In this document: positions 9,831 through 21,800 of the stretch, piece by piece
How the letters are laid out: each line of letters opens with the position of its first letter
Numbering within the stretch: the first letter of the stretch is position 1
Source: Helochares maculicollis
Lineage: Eukaryota > Arthropoda > Insecta > Coleoptera > Hydrophilidae
Direction: 5' to 3'
Assembly: GCA_033557835.1 (NCBI GenBank)
Contig: JAWQRO010000310.1
Coordinates: 1-43,429, forward strand
DNA length: 43,429 nucleotides
Program-made: the position numbers and the translations under genes
Notes under the pieces: model-generated
Database searches by the model: none
Seen by the model: the letters and a program-made list of their open reading frames with translations, nothing else
Told to the model about the DNA's origin: nothing

Positions 9831-12800
9831 GTAAGCAAAGAAAATCTGCGAAACTGAGTTCACTTCAACGATTTTCTAAAGGGATTAGGGGTGAATCCAA
9901 TTTGAGTAAAGAGCCAATTTTCATTTAACTTTTTCGGTGAGGTAACCTCAGTTACTGAACGCGGCTTGCTTGATGGTTAGGTTTGATTTGTTGTTGACGT
10001 CATTTTCGAGGTGTGTTTTAAATTGTTAATTCGATAAATTGTTTAATTTACCGAGTTCGCTGGATTTTAATTCGTTTTTATTACGTACACTAATCTTAAA
10101 TTGACTCCTACAATTGAACCGTGCATGCTAATGATGTCGACAATCTTGCTTCCTGTTTACTTTCTGCTATCTAACGGCGCTCACTTGTTTTAGGGAGAGA
10201 AAAACAATGGATATGATGTTTTGTACCATAACATGAAATATGGGCTGGTGGCCAGCAAGGAATTGGTGGAGTTCTTTCGGGAGAGGTAAGATGATTCACT
10301 TTATATATGTGTGTATGTGTGTAAGGATTTGATAGGGCTGCATGAGGAGGGAAGATTATAAAAATGATAAGGAGATTAGGGGTTGAAATTGAGCTTCTTG
10401 GGCAATTTATATGTTGAAAGTAACCACAGCAGACTGTGTGCATAGGGTCCATATGCTGTCGCAGTTTGAAGGAGCGAGGGTAATCTACAACTTTATAATC
10501 GAAGCTTTAACAAATTTCTAGATACGCATTTAGATTTAATGGGCATTAAATAAAAAAAAATCTATTAATTTGACTTGCATCACTCGTAAGTTTTGAATAA
10601 AAATTTCGGATTTGTTGAAAATACAACACTTGCTGTAGAGATATTTTCACACTATTAACATTCTTCCAACATTTTGTTGATATTTTTAATGCATTAAAAC
10701 CACCTTATTACGCATTTTTGAAAATGTTGCAAGCGCTCGTTTTTATTATAAATTCTGGAGTTGTTGTGTAATTACAAGTATGGCTGCAATTTTCAAGATT
10801 AATATAAACCTTTTAATCATGCTTAGGAATTTCAAACACAATGGCACGTTTCTAGCATTGAGTGTTATTATTAATTAACCATATTTGTTTTGTCTGGGAG
10901 GAGAGTCGAAAATAATCTTTTTGATTAGATTAGATTTTGGCATCGACATAATTTTCTGTGACTGGAGACTTAATATTACTAGTCATTCATTGTTTCTGAG
11001 CTTGCATAATTTTTGTTTCATTCTTGAAATATTTTAATTGATGCCAATACTCCACAGTGCCAAAGAGGAAAAGCATTTAATAAACATGCCCGAAATTTTG
11101 ATCACAAATAGTTACTTGTTTGGAGAGAAACAAAATGATTTTCAATTTATCAGCACAAATTTGCAAGGCTTATGTTGTATGTACTTTTTGTATTTGTCTC
11201 TTTAGCCTTGTTTCTCTGTTTGCCCTCCTGTGATCCATGGCTTACTTATGTTTGTTGAGTTGCCTCGAAAGACCCTTACTGGTGAAAAGTAACACTTGTC
11301 ATATTTCCAATATCTCATAAAACTTGCTGCGGGATCAAAGGAACTAGCTTCCAAGAACGTCCAACTTTAAAGTGCATTCTAATTTCCCCACACATTCATA
11401 ATAGTACTTTCCAGATTTTAACATTAAGAAATTAAATGCCTCTATGAATATCACCTATACTTGCATTATAAGTCAACTTGGAGTTATATATCAATTAAAA
11501 ACCGCCATGAGCAAATTACAAATATTTAAGAACACATTTAGACTTTAAATTAAACATACGGTGTAACAAAGGTGACAAAACACATTAAAACTCTATAAGA
11601 ACACTGAAATCTGAAGACAAAATTACAATATTTAGATAAAAGCTAAATAAACACAAACTTAGGGTTCAAATATACCACTTTGTTAGTTGAATTTTCCAAA
11701 AGCGCACAGTTATGAGTCATTTAATTATTAACAAAGATTGTAATAGTTCGGTTTTTATATCTGCAGTAGGCTGAGGGATTAGTGCCCTACTTAATATTGT
11801 AATGTAGGCGCCCTCCAGTGAGAGCGGCCGGTACGACTGTGAGTTTTAGAACTAGAAAGAAATCAGCATTGTGTCATTGGCAGAGAATTCGACTCTAGAA
11901 AGTTGAACTTAAGACTCGAATCACCGCGAGACAACATTCTATAGCGGAAAATTCGGGAACAAATCCGAAGTGTAGGTAAAAAAGGCAGTCTCTACTAAAG
12001 AGAAGGTTAAGTTTGAAGGGAGACTGACAAGTTTAAATGTAGACTTCGACAAGAGTTTGTTCGTGAAGATAGTTTCATTAGTGAATTCGTTTATGTGCTT
12101 TTGGACTGTCAAACAGAGGAATATAAACATAACCTAACAAAGCCTCAATCACATTGTAAATAAATAAATACATGTACATAAATATTAGATTAAGGCCTGC
12201 ACTAACTGTAAATATCAATATATATGTGGCATTTTGTACATATTTGACTATATCAAACGTTATAATATGAAATTTTTAGTATCAAAAAATCTCACCAATT
12301 CTCCAAGTGAAAATTTTTATCTGCTAATTTTTAATAGTTCTTAAGGTACAGATACAATTACAACGTTGTAGCCCTATTTTCACGACGCTTATTAAAAAAA
12401 AATTGACTTATGAGTGTAAAAGGTACTACCTGTAGTCCTGCATATCCCAAAAGCTGATGCAGATAGTCGATTGTAATGATTTCTAGCTGGCGTATAGACT
12501 AGTACAGCAAAAATTATGTATGATGCTTAAATTTATATTTATTTGCTGGAGCTTTTAATTTTAAACCGACGATTAAAATTGCAATATTTTATCAAAGTTT
12601 CTCTTTTGTCTAAAAGTAGTATTTGACAGAGCAATTACAATAATGACCATATGGAATGTCTAATGCCCTCTTGTATTTAAAGAAAAAGTCAAAATATATT
12701 GGCAAAAGTTCTCAAGTTTTGAAGGTTCTACAATAAATCCTCAAAATTGCAAAAAATATTAACGAAAAGTTGCCTGCAAACACCGAGAATGAAGAACTCT

Positions 12801-15800
12801 GAGTACTTAATCACAATACTAATTCCGAAAGTCATAAAGACGATCAATCAATACTCAAAAAAGCAGAAAATGATTTAGTTGGGGCAAAATCTTTAGCAAT
12901 CTTAAGAATTAATCTGAAAAGTAAATTCCGTGCAAGTCATGAGAACCAATCGTAAAAGCAAATCTTGTAAACATTTTAAAGATTAATCATGACAGAAGCA
13001 CTGAAAAATTGACCATTACCTTTAAAAACCCACAATTAACAGCAAAAGGACCCTGGACGTGAACTTTCGAAATCGATTTTGGAGTTACTCGTTAAAATCA
13101 TGAAAGATCTTTTGCATGCTCAAACATTTATAATTACAATAAATCTAGAATAGTCCCAGAAAATTGGTTTTCTAATATGTTTGATATATAAAATTGCCAC
13201 CGATTATTTAACGTTGAAACCTGAAAAGTCTCAAAGCCTTCTAATAAGGCATCAAAATTCAAAATTTGGTTTGATACTTCCATAAAATAATTCTCGTAAC
13301 TTTATTTTTACAAAAAAGTTTCTCGTAAGGGACAAGGAAGTGTGTAAAATAGCCTACTTGAAACATAATCTAGCTTTTAAATACCCGATACTTATTTTAT
13401 TCCCTCTGATTCCATATTTTATGGCGCCTTAGCTTTCTATGTAACAAGCATATTACAAAATCTACTAGTTACGGCCTAGATGTTTGTTTCATTTCATTCT
13501 GTTCATCAACAAAAAGGTGATAACTCAGGAATGGAAGCACTACACAATGATTTACATATCTGACATCCAGTTGCCTGTGTTTTTAAATATCACTGGGTGA
13601 ATTTTATAAAAAAAAACAGGTTTGGAATTTTATATAATTGTTTAAAAAAATCGCCGAGATTTTCCTCTGCTTTATGGCAAAAAAGTGAGACGTAGGTTGT
13701 CAGCTGTATAGAAGAGCCGATATAAAATGTGTCACAAATTTAGTCCCAAAATTCTCTAAAACTAACCAAATATTTGTAATTGTTCAATAATGGAGTCCTA
13801 CATTCAACAATCTATCACCCGTATGTAAATTTGGAAAACCACAACAATTAAAATGAACCCAGCAGAAACAAATAACAAGACAATGTTTTGGGCAGTCTAC
13901 AGCCATCCGTTCCCAGTAAAAGATTTTTGTGCTCAGGCGTGCTCAAAATGAGAAGAAAACCGAGAACAGATCGACATAATGGTTTCTGTTTATTTTAACC
14001 TGATGAAAATTATTTGTCTAGAGGTTTCTAATTTAGAAAATAGTGCTTGTTATCTCATTAAATTAATTACACCTGCGTCTATAAAACAAGCAGCGAACGA
14101 CATAACGATGGCACAGGGATATAAATAGTGATAACCTTTGCCCACTGGTTTTAGATGTAATTCCTTACTTTTATTCATTTCTATCATACAAATACACTGC
14201 TGGTATACATGTGCCTTTCAGAGACTGCTCCCCTTCTCCCTCCTACTATTTCCGCAATTTGAACCCTGCTCAACTGAGACGCCATTGGTGCATAAAAAAT
14301 GACAGGTGTCCCTGCTTGTTTGCCCATATGTGACCCAGAATGAAATGTAAATTTTTAATTACATTTATTAGACTACTTGAAGAACTCAGGATGCGCATTG
14401 TGAAACTTGAATATCAATTTACATAATGATTTGGCCAACTGTTTACTGAAAAATTTTATAATGGGCCATAACCCAAACCCCCTCAATTATTTATCATGAG
14501 ATTTAGTCGGGTGTTTGCTTACAGCGCCGTTTAATTCATTGCAGGTCGAACATCGAAGAAAATAACTCCAAGCTCCTGGCGAAATTAGCGAAGCAAGCGA
14601 GTAGCTGTTGCCCCCAAGGTACTTTTGCACCGCTATGGCATGTCTTAAAGGCCTCAGCAGAGCGACTCTCGGCGCTCCATATGCAAATGGTCCAGAAGGT
14701 CACAGATCTAGTCAAAGAAGTGAGCAAGTATGCAGATGATTTGCATAAGAAGCACAAATCCGTAAGTACCCCGTCTCGGCCGGAATTTATATTTGATAAT
14801 TATTTAGATTTAGCCCTGTGAAGTCATTAATCTTCTTCATAAGGTTAAAGAAGATGAGTCGGGGACTTTGGAAGCTGTCCAAGCGATGCAATCGACGACC
14901 ATCATGGTACAAAAGGCGAAGGATGTCTATACTCAAAGGGGACAAGAGTTGGAAAAACTGAAAAAGGAGAACGCCTCGCCCAAGGAAATCGAAAAGGCGG
15001 AGGTAAAACTTAAAAAGGCTCAGGAAGACTACAGAGGCTTCGTAGACAAATACTCGGCCGTCAAAGATGATTTCGAAAGGAAAATGTCGATTACCTGCAG
15101 ACATTTTCAAGAGTTGGAAGAGCTACACCTGATTCGCATGAAAGAGTTTTTGGCGTCGTACGCAGAAGTCATCCAGTGGACCCATGATCAAATGGGAATA
15201 GTGCACAACGAGTTCAAGAAGCAATGTTTGGAATTGACAGTGGAAACACTTTTAGAAAAATTTGTTCTTAGTAAATACACGGGATTGGAAAAGCCAGGTA
15301 AGCAATGACCATTTAAATTTTGGCATGGCAGCAAGAAAACGTTGCACCTTCAGTGGGACTATACCCTTTTAGGTTTGTTTATATCGATTCTAGAGTGGGA
15401 ACACCTGTTTTTTCATTTCGTTAGTATGTATTAGCTCTTCCTCAAATATGTTAGAGTTGTAACAAAGCGATAAACTTAAATTTATTATTTTAAGGGGTTT
15501 GTTGTATTAACGGGTGCGTTTGCCTTCTTAAGACAATTCTATCATAATTGTGATTGTTCGATTTAACTTATCGTTTACTGGCATATTTAAAATTTGTTCA
15601 CATTTCAAATACAACATGTAGATGGATTCGTAATTTTATGAGTTCATCTTTATTTATGTTTCTGTTAGAAATGTTTCTAAAATTCTTTTGCAAATCCTTT
15701 GCTTAATGAAGTGAATAATCACCTAGCTTAAGGATTTAAAACTCGAGTATCTTTTAGCTTAGTATAAATGTGTTCGTCTATTTTCCATAACTATCCTCAT

Positions 15801-18800
15801 CTTTTAGACATAAATCTAGGTAAAATATTTTTTATACTGAAGGTAAATTCACGTCGTTATGAATTATTTGTGCTCTTTTCCTGTCTAGGTACTGTTCATT
15901 AAATGTCTAAACCTGTAGCAGTGGTAACTGTACCTTTGTAACCGTAGGTACACGTACGGGTTGGCAAGTACCTTCTGAAATTCTAGGTAATGGCCAATAC
16001 GTCCCTGATTTTTTAGCGGTCACACTGTCGGTACTGACGTGGTTTGATTTTATGTGTAACTATATGCAACCAAATAATGTTTAATCATAAAATGTATGAT
16101 TATGATTAAAATGCTACTTGGTTAGTTGATAAGCTTAATAGCTTTACAGTTTCGTATTAGTAAAGAAGCATCATCAGAACTGTCGTTTATTTTTAAATTG
16201 AAAACAATTTAGTGCTCAGTTTGCATTTGGCTTAAGAAGTTCAGAACCGGTAATTTTAATCTGGAAGATGAAAACCATTGTCAGTTCTAATCCATTACAA
16301 ACAGATCTAATCATAGCTTTGGTCGAGGAAAACCCACAATATACTGTTTGTGAAGTAGTTAATAGGTATGAAAATTTATGAACAACTGTCCATGATCTGA
16401 CGAAATTGGAATACAGCAATCAATTGTTCAGTTTTTTTGTTTCCTCATAAACTGACTGATCGGACTAACCTAGAGTGTGATTCAACATGCGATCTTCTCC
16501 TGTGAGATAACAGCCCGTCACCAATACATACACTCTTGTATCAAGAGCTATGAGCCTTTAACTGTAGCTAAACCAGGTCTACAAAAAAAATGTTGCTATT
16601 TATTTGGCGTGGTTGAATGTGGTAGTTTATTATAACCTATTTCAGCAAAACTTGACGATCCATTGGATGGAATACAGTTGATAATACAAACGATGCGATT
16701 AACAGAAAACAGCCAAAATGAAGCAGCAGGTTTTGTTTTTCATCACGATAACACCAGACCCCAAGTGTCTACTCGTCAAAAATAAATTATTATTATTTGA
16801 CTATGATGTTTTTCCTTCTCTTCCATACTCTTTCGACATAGCCCTGTTCAATTATTCTTGCGTTGGAATTAATTCGCAGCATTTTTTGACAGGCCATCCA
16901 ATTTATTTACAATTTAAAAAATAAAAACTCTAAAAATATTGCCCATCGCTTGCCACTACTTGTTCTCATCTTTCGGGTAGAAGATGAATACTCCATCAAA
17001 ATATCGCTTCGTCTGTAGAGACAATCCATGAACCAATTCAATTTCTATATTTCTATATTCTTCATAAGAAATACATTTACCTGCTAACAAACCATGAGTC
17101 ACTGACCAGAACAGGTGCTAATTCAAAAGAGCAATATCTGGAGAATATGGCGGGTGAGTTAGGACTTCCCAATTCAGTGTTTGCAGGTAAGTTTTCACCG
17201 GTTTTGAGATGTTCAGTCTAGCATCGTCGTGCAACAAAATAATTTTGCCATGTCTTTCGCTCCATTCCAGCTGTTTCTCCTTCAATTCATGACTACAACG
17301 CATCAATTGTAGTCGGTAAAGATCCCCAGTGATGGTTTCATTTGAATTCAGCACTTCGTAATAAACCATACCTCATTGATCCCATCAAATGCAAAGGATA
17401 AGCTTAGATCCACGACTATTATGTTTTGGTATTGATGATGATGGGCGTTTGGGCATAACCCATGGTTGTCTAGGCTTGGGATTATCATAATGTTACGATT
17501 TTCCAGGGGCTCTTAATGTACCGGTCAAAAATGCCAATTATTAAGATGCATTATATTTTTGTTCAAACTTCAGTTCTTATGGACTTACTAATCCGCGAGT
17601 CGAACTGATTCTCTGAATTTACTAGCCAGAGAGTCGAATCGATTCTGTCCTCCTGGGTTCTACCCCTCTCTTTATATAGGACAGGCTTCTCCCGACCCTT
17701 CGATGGCTTTTTTGCGAACCAGTTGTAACGAATCTGTGCATAGTGATGACCTGCAGAGACGGCCGGTGAAGGGTACCACGATGCCCTGCAGAGACAACAG
17801 ATGCTGCTCACGGTGATGATCGGCAGAGATGGCCGGTAAAGGGTACCACGATGCCTTGCGGAGACGGCAGATGCTGCTCTCGGTGATGATCTGCAGAGAA
17901 GGCCGGTAAAGGGTACCACGATGCCTTGCAGAGATGGTAGATATAGCTCGCGGTGTGTCCAGATTTCCCATCTTTCTCGCATTGGGTGGTGCCGTTACAT
18001 CCAGCTATCCTGAATAATAAATATCTAGAAAAGTGACAATTACCTTTGTCATATCACTCCAACACCAGGGTGCATCTTGTTCCGTAACCGACGGCCAGAT
18101 TCGTTACAATAATATATCCACTTTGCATCACCAGTAAGAATTCGATGTAAAACACTTTCTTTTGTACCATTGAAGCAGTAAGTTGTAGGTCAAAATACGC
18201 CATTCAAAGTCAAAGTGTTAATTCGTATGGGACCCAATTTCCTTCCCTTGGATCATTTCTAACGCTTTATGTCATTTCCCTACTGTTGATAAGTCAACCT
18301 CCAACGATATGGACAACTCTTCAGGCCTAATACCAGCCGATTTAAGATAATAATGTTACTGAAGTAAAAAGCATAATACCCACGCCATCTCTCGTAAAAC
18401 ACTACGAATTAATTCCAACATCTAATTTAGTCATATCCTCCTGCACTAAATATTCCTCTTTGTTTGTTTCCTATTGCCATTTTTGACAGTCTCTGCAGTT
18501 ATTAAATTCTTAGACTATCGAATAGTTGTAGTTTTTTAATTAGTTTCTCACTTTTCCACACTTCATGGCTCCAAATATCTTCCTCAAACCCCTTGTGGTT
18601 AGTGGCATCCTAATTTGGACTTTTCTCCTTCAGGATTGGTCGAAGTGGATGAACCTCTTACCTCCCCAGTGCTGGATTCGGAACCTTCAAAGCCAATGAA
18701 GCGAGAAGGTAATCAACCAGCAGATATTCCAGGGTCTCAGGCAATGCCAACACATGCCAAACCATCCCGTCGTACAACCTCCCTTCTTAATCTCTTCATG

Positions 18801-21800
18801 TCTAACTCCCAGGGTACGTTACCTGATACTAAGTTGTTGAACATAGGCAGTCTCTCGAGTACAGGTTACCTCAAAACAATTGCTTAAGTTATCGCTGGAC
18901 CGTTTTCAAAGTTGTTTATGGTATTCAGATGTCAAAGGCCAGGCTTGTAATTTTGAGAATGGTCTAGTGATGTGAGTGATTTTATTTCAGTCTGCATCGT
19001 CTAAGGACAAGAAAAAAGCTTGCTGATGTTCAATTTTATAATTGATGGCACTAGCTTGTTGTTGGGCCTCACAGAGACAGCTTGTGTTTTATTTTATTGT
19101 TTGTATAATACTTCATTCAAGTATGATTTTAAGTTGTTAAACTTATAGCTATTTTGTTAGTGGGACTATATGTGATTGCATTCGAACAAGTGCTTTTCTT
19201 ACGCAGAAATGTTTTACTTAACCGGATCTCTTGGCTTGGGCACAGACTAAACAGACGATAAACTAAACCAAATTTTTTTCATTATGATGCGAAAACAACT
19301 GGAGTGCAATGAGCTATTCAAATATTCATACTCTCAATAGTAAAAATAATTGTTGTAACATCGGACAATTAATTTACATTCTAGTCAACAATTTTTATAA
19401 CATTTAAAGAAGTGTTTGCAGCTACAAATAACAAAAATAAAGTTTAGTCGTATTTTGGCAATAAATAAACTTTATAAATCATGTAGTCATCTGACTATTA
19501 GAAGTAAAAAAGCTTGCCATAAATAAAACATTCAACATTCGGTGGTCAAAACTGACTGGATAGTTAATAGCTTTTGGTGTAGTAACAAACAAACCACTTT
19601 TAATATAGGCCATCATGCTCACATATAAATTTAAATACCTTCAAATGTAAGAATGTAAAAAACGTTTACAACATTCGTTTTGTTGGCTAAATTGTGTACA
19701 AGTAGCGCCCTCTTGACGTGACGTCTAACATAAATGAAACTCTCTGCCTGTTTGGTCTGTGACTCAGGAAAACGAATGAAATCGATGTATGGGTATAATG
19801 TACATTTCGTCGGCTTCGTATTTATCACTCAGCACTTGTTAATTGACAAAAACTGAAGTCCACCCCAAGCTTTTTAAAGTAAATTCACTTTATTAGCACA
19901 TGTAGAGCTGTTCCACCACCATCAGTATTAAAAGTGTCGATTTAGAGTTGAAAATTTGATATAAACCAGTAGTGGATGCAAAACTAAACGATTGGAGAGT
20001 AATCATTTTAGTTTTGCACTTCCTCACATTAAATATGTTGTAATCACATAGACATTGAAAATGTTGTTGATCTTGAGTTGAAATAGCTAATTTATCTTGG
20101 TCTTTAAAGAAATCTTCCAAGGACATATTTTCCAAAAAAACAATTTCGAAAATTTGCAAGAACTCTGGAATGACGAGGTCGAGGTAAACAGGACCAATGG
20201 TACGTAGATACTTTTCCGTCCTAACAAAATTAATCCAAATACTGTGGGTTCCGTTGTACAGCATACTGACATTTAATGAAATAACCTACATTCGAATAAT
20301 CTGTGGTTGAATGATCTATAGTTGATTAATTTGTAATTGATTAATCTGTAATTAATCGAAATAGAATTGAGGTAACCTGTATAGAAAGGGGACAAACGTC
20401 ATCATCATCCTTGGTGCTTCTAACCCGGGTTACGGGCTGTGTTTACAGGGTCACGTGAAGGGCGAGCCGGGCCTTGCAGCGCCCCGTCTAGCCCGACAAG
20501 TCCCGCTGAGGCTCAGCAGATGGCCCGAAATGCCCACCGAGGATCCAAGTGTAATATATCCACTATTTATTTGTTCAAAACCAAAATCGCATACGGTGCA
20601 TGCTGCAATGGCATCGGCTCGTGCAGATGCATCTTTGGTGGTGGTTCCTGGCACGTTGGTGTATCGCTTGTTTCAATGTTATTATTATTACCCCCCTAAC
20701 CCTGCACTGCACTTCCTTACCAGGCTGTGTTGGCGGAAAACCTGCCCGTTTCAAGAATTAAGCTCACTGTTCTCTTTTATCGCTACTTTTTATCACCACA
20801 TCATTTTTTAATCAAAACCCCTTTTTAATTACTTTTAAAATTGTATTCTCTATAGACGTTTTAATTTTTTTTATTAAGCAATTATTTATTGTGTAACTTT
20901 ATTTACTCTTATGTTCCCCTGTTCTCTCAGTAAATGTGCAGATGTTCGATCATTGGTTATTCCAGGAGCTGCTCAACTGTTTTGCATTCGATTGTTGCCT
21001 AAGCGGGTAGGAGCATGACGTCACGTACACACAAACAGGTTTATTGCACCCTTTAAACACGATTTCTTTTCACTTTGACACACTTTAAGCCAACCGGTAA
21101 CTTGGTAGAGAAATAGTGATACATGGTTCGATTTGTCAAACAAGCACACAGACAAGTTTATGACCTATGGACGCTACAATAAGCACAACAAGATGATCAC
21201 CTTAAAAATTGTCGCTCGTCAATTATTTTGCTTTGTAATTTTATAGGGTAATGAAATAGCTAAAAGACTGGCCAGAAGCCATTTTAGAATTTGGCCGTAG
21301 CATTACTAACAAAGGTAAAAGCCCTTAAATGTGTTGCAATAGCTCTGCAAACTGGTATAGTTAAAAGAACAAGGTCACATGACCTTACTTTAACATAAAG
21401 AAGGAATATTTCTTACCTGTTCTGTTGGGTAGGTAGGTGGTATCTATTTGTAAATATGATAATTAGCTTCAAATGATTTTGAGAGCCATTGAGACGTTAT
21501 TCGCTTTAGTGGAGGGATTTTTTAGCAGCGTTTAGATCTAATAATCATTGTTTTGCATATCAGTGATCACAAGATCATAAAATATATAGGAAACTTTTGC
21601 AGTTTATTTATTTAATTTTTGTTAAAATAGTGGGCACCACATTAAATACACGAAAGTAACCGTTACACCAGATATATTGAGTATCACAGTGGAGTAAGAC
21701 GAGCCCTTTGCCCCAAGTCTTCAGAAGGTATTCCTCTCTGGAAACCGCAGCCTTGTCAGTTTCGTGTTTACATGCAGAAACAGTGCAAACCCACATGGAG

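Larger units (their letters stand above)
17491..18108 (-). mobile_element. Solo LTR (618 bp) with TTAT target duplication
   Basis: On the minus strand it begins TGTAACGAATCTGG at 18108 and ends AAAATCGTAACA at 17491. The ends are the TG..CA of an LTR with an 7-of-8 inverted terminal repeat (TGTAACGA/TCGTAACA). It is flanked by 4-bp direct repeats (ATAA at 17487-17490 and 18109-18112; TTAT on the minus strand). Removing the element plus one TTAT restores the mariner reading frame. It contains three 70-bp tandem repeats, then a TATATAA box at 17672-17678, then two 28-bp repeats. That layout fits U3 enhancer repeats, promoter, and R/U5. No internal coding region remains. The 4-bp duplication fits Gypsy or Bel-Pao type LTR retrotransposons. 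Confidence 0.85.
17010..18440 (-). mobile_element. Mariner remnant interrupted by a solo LTR
   Basis: On the minus strand the N-terminal part (18440-18113) gives SLEVDLSTVGK, KALEMIQGKEIGSH and ILTGDAKWIYY. After the 618-bp LTR insertion the reading resumes as YDNPKPRQPWVMPKRPSSS, LILCIWWDQ, then MVYYEVLNSNETITGDLYRL, KIILLHDDARLNISKPVKTY and LTHPPYSPDIALLN. The text joins in frame across the insertion as WIYYDNP, proving that a single mariner was split. Both catalytic-region motifs are visible (GDAKW from GDEKW, HDDA from HDNA), but stops are present. The 3' third (17100-17010) is degraded. Confidence 0.88.
15298..18633 (+). other. FCHo intron 4 (3.3 kb) filled with mariner remnants
   Basis: GTAAGC donor, CTCCTTCAG acceptor, phase 1. 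It holds a plus-strand mariner relic at 16200-16925 and a minus-strand mariner at 17010-18440, which is itself split by a solo LTR. About 900 bp at the start (15298-16200) is AT-rich with no feature seen. Confidence 0.75.

Noticed and set aside
14787..15110. 107-codon minus-strand ORF
   Set aside because: Shadow of FCHo F-BAR exon 4.
17563..17982. 139- and 99-codon minus-strand ORFs with repeated HRGTLYRPSL-like phrases
   Set aside because: They are read-throughs of the three 70-bp repeats of the solo LTR; since 70 is not a multiple of 3, each ORF shows the same DNA in different frames.
17724..17999. A separate nested element with TGTAACG/CGTTACA ends
   Set aside because: The same motif forms the true LTR ends at 17491 and 18108, where target duplications exist; the internal pair has no duplication and is part of the LTR.
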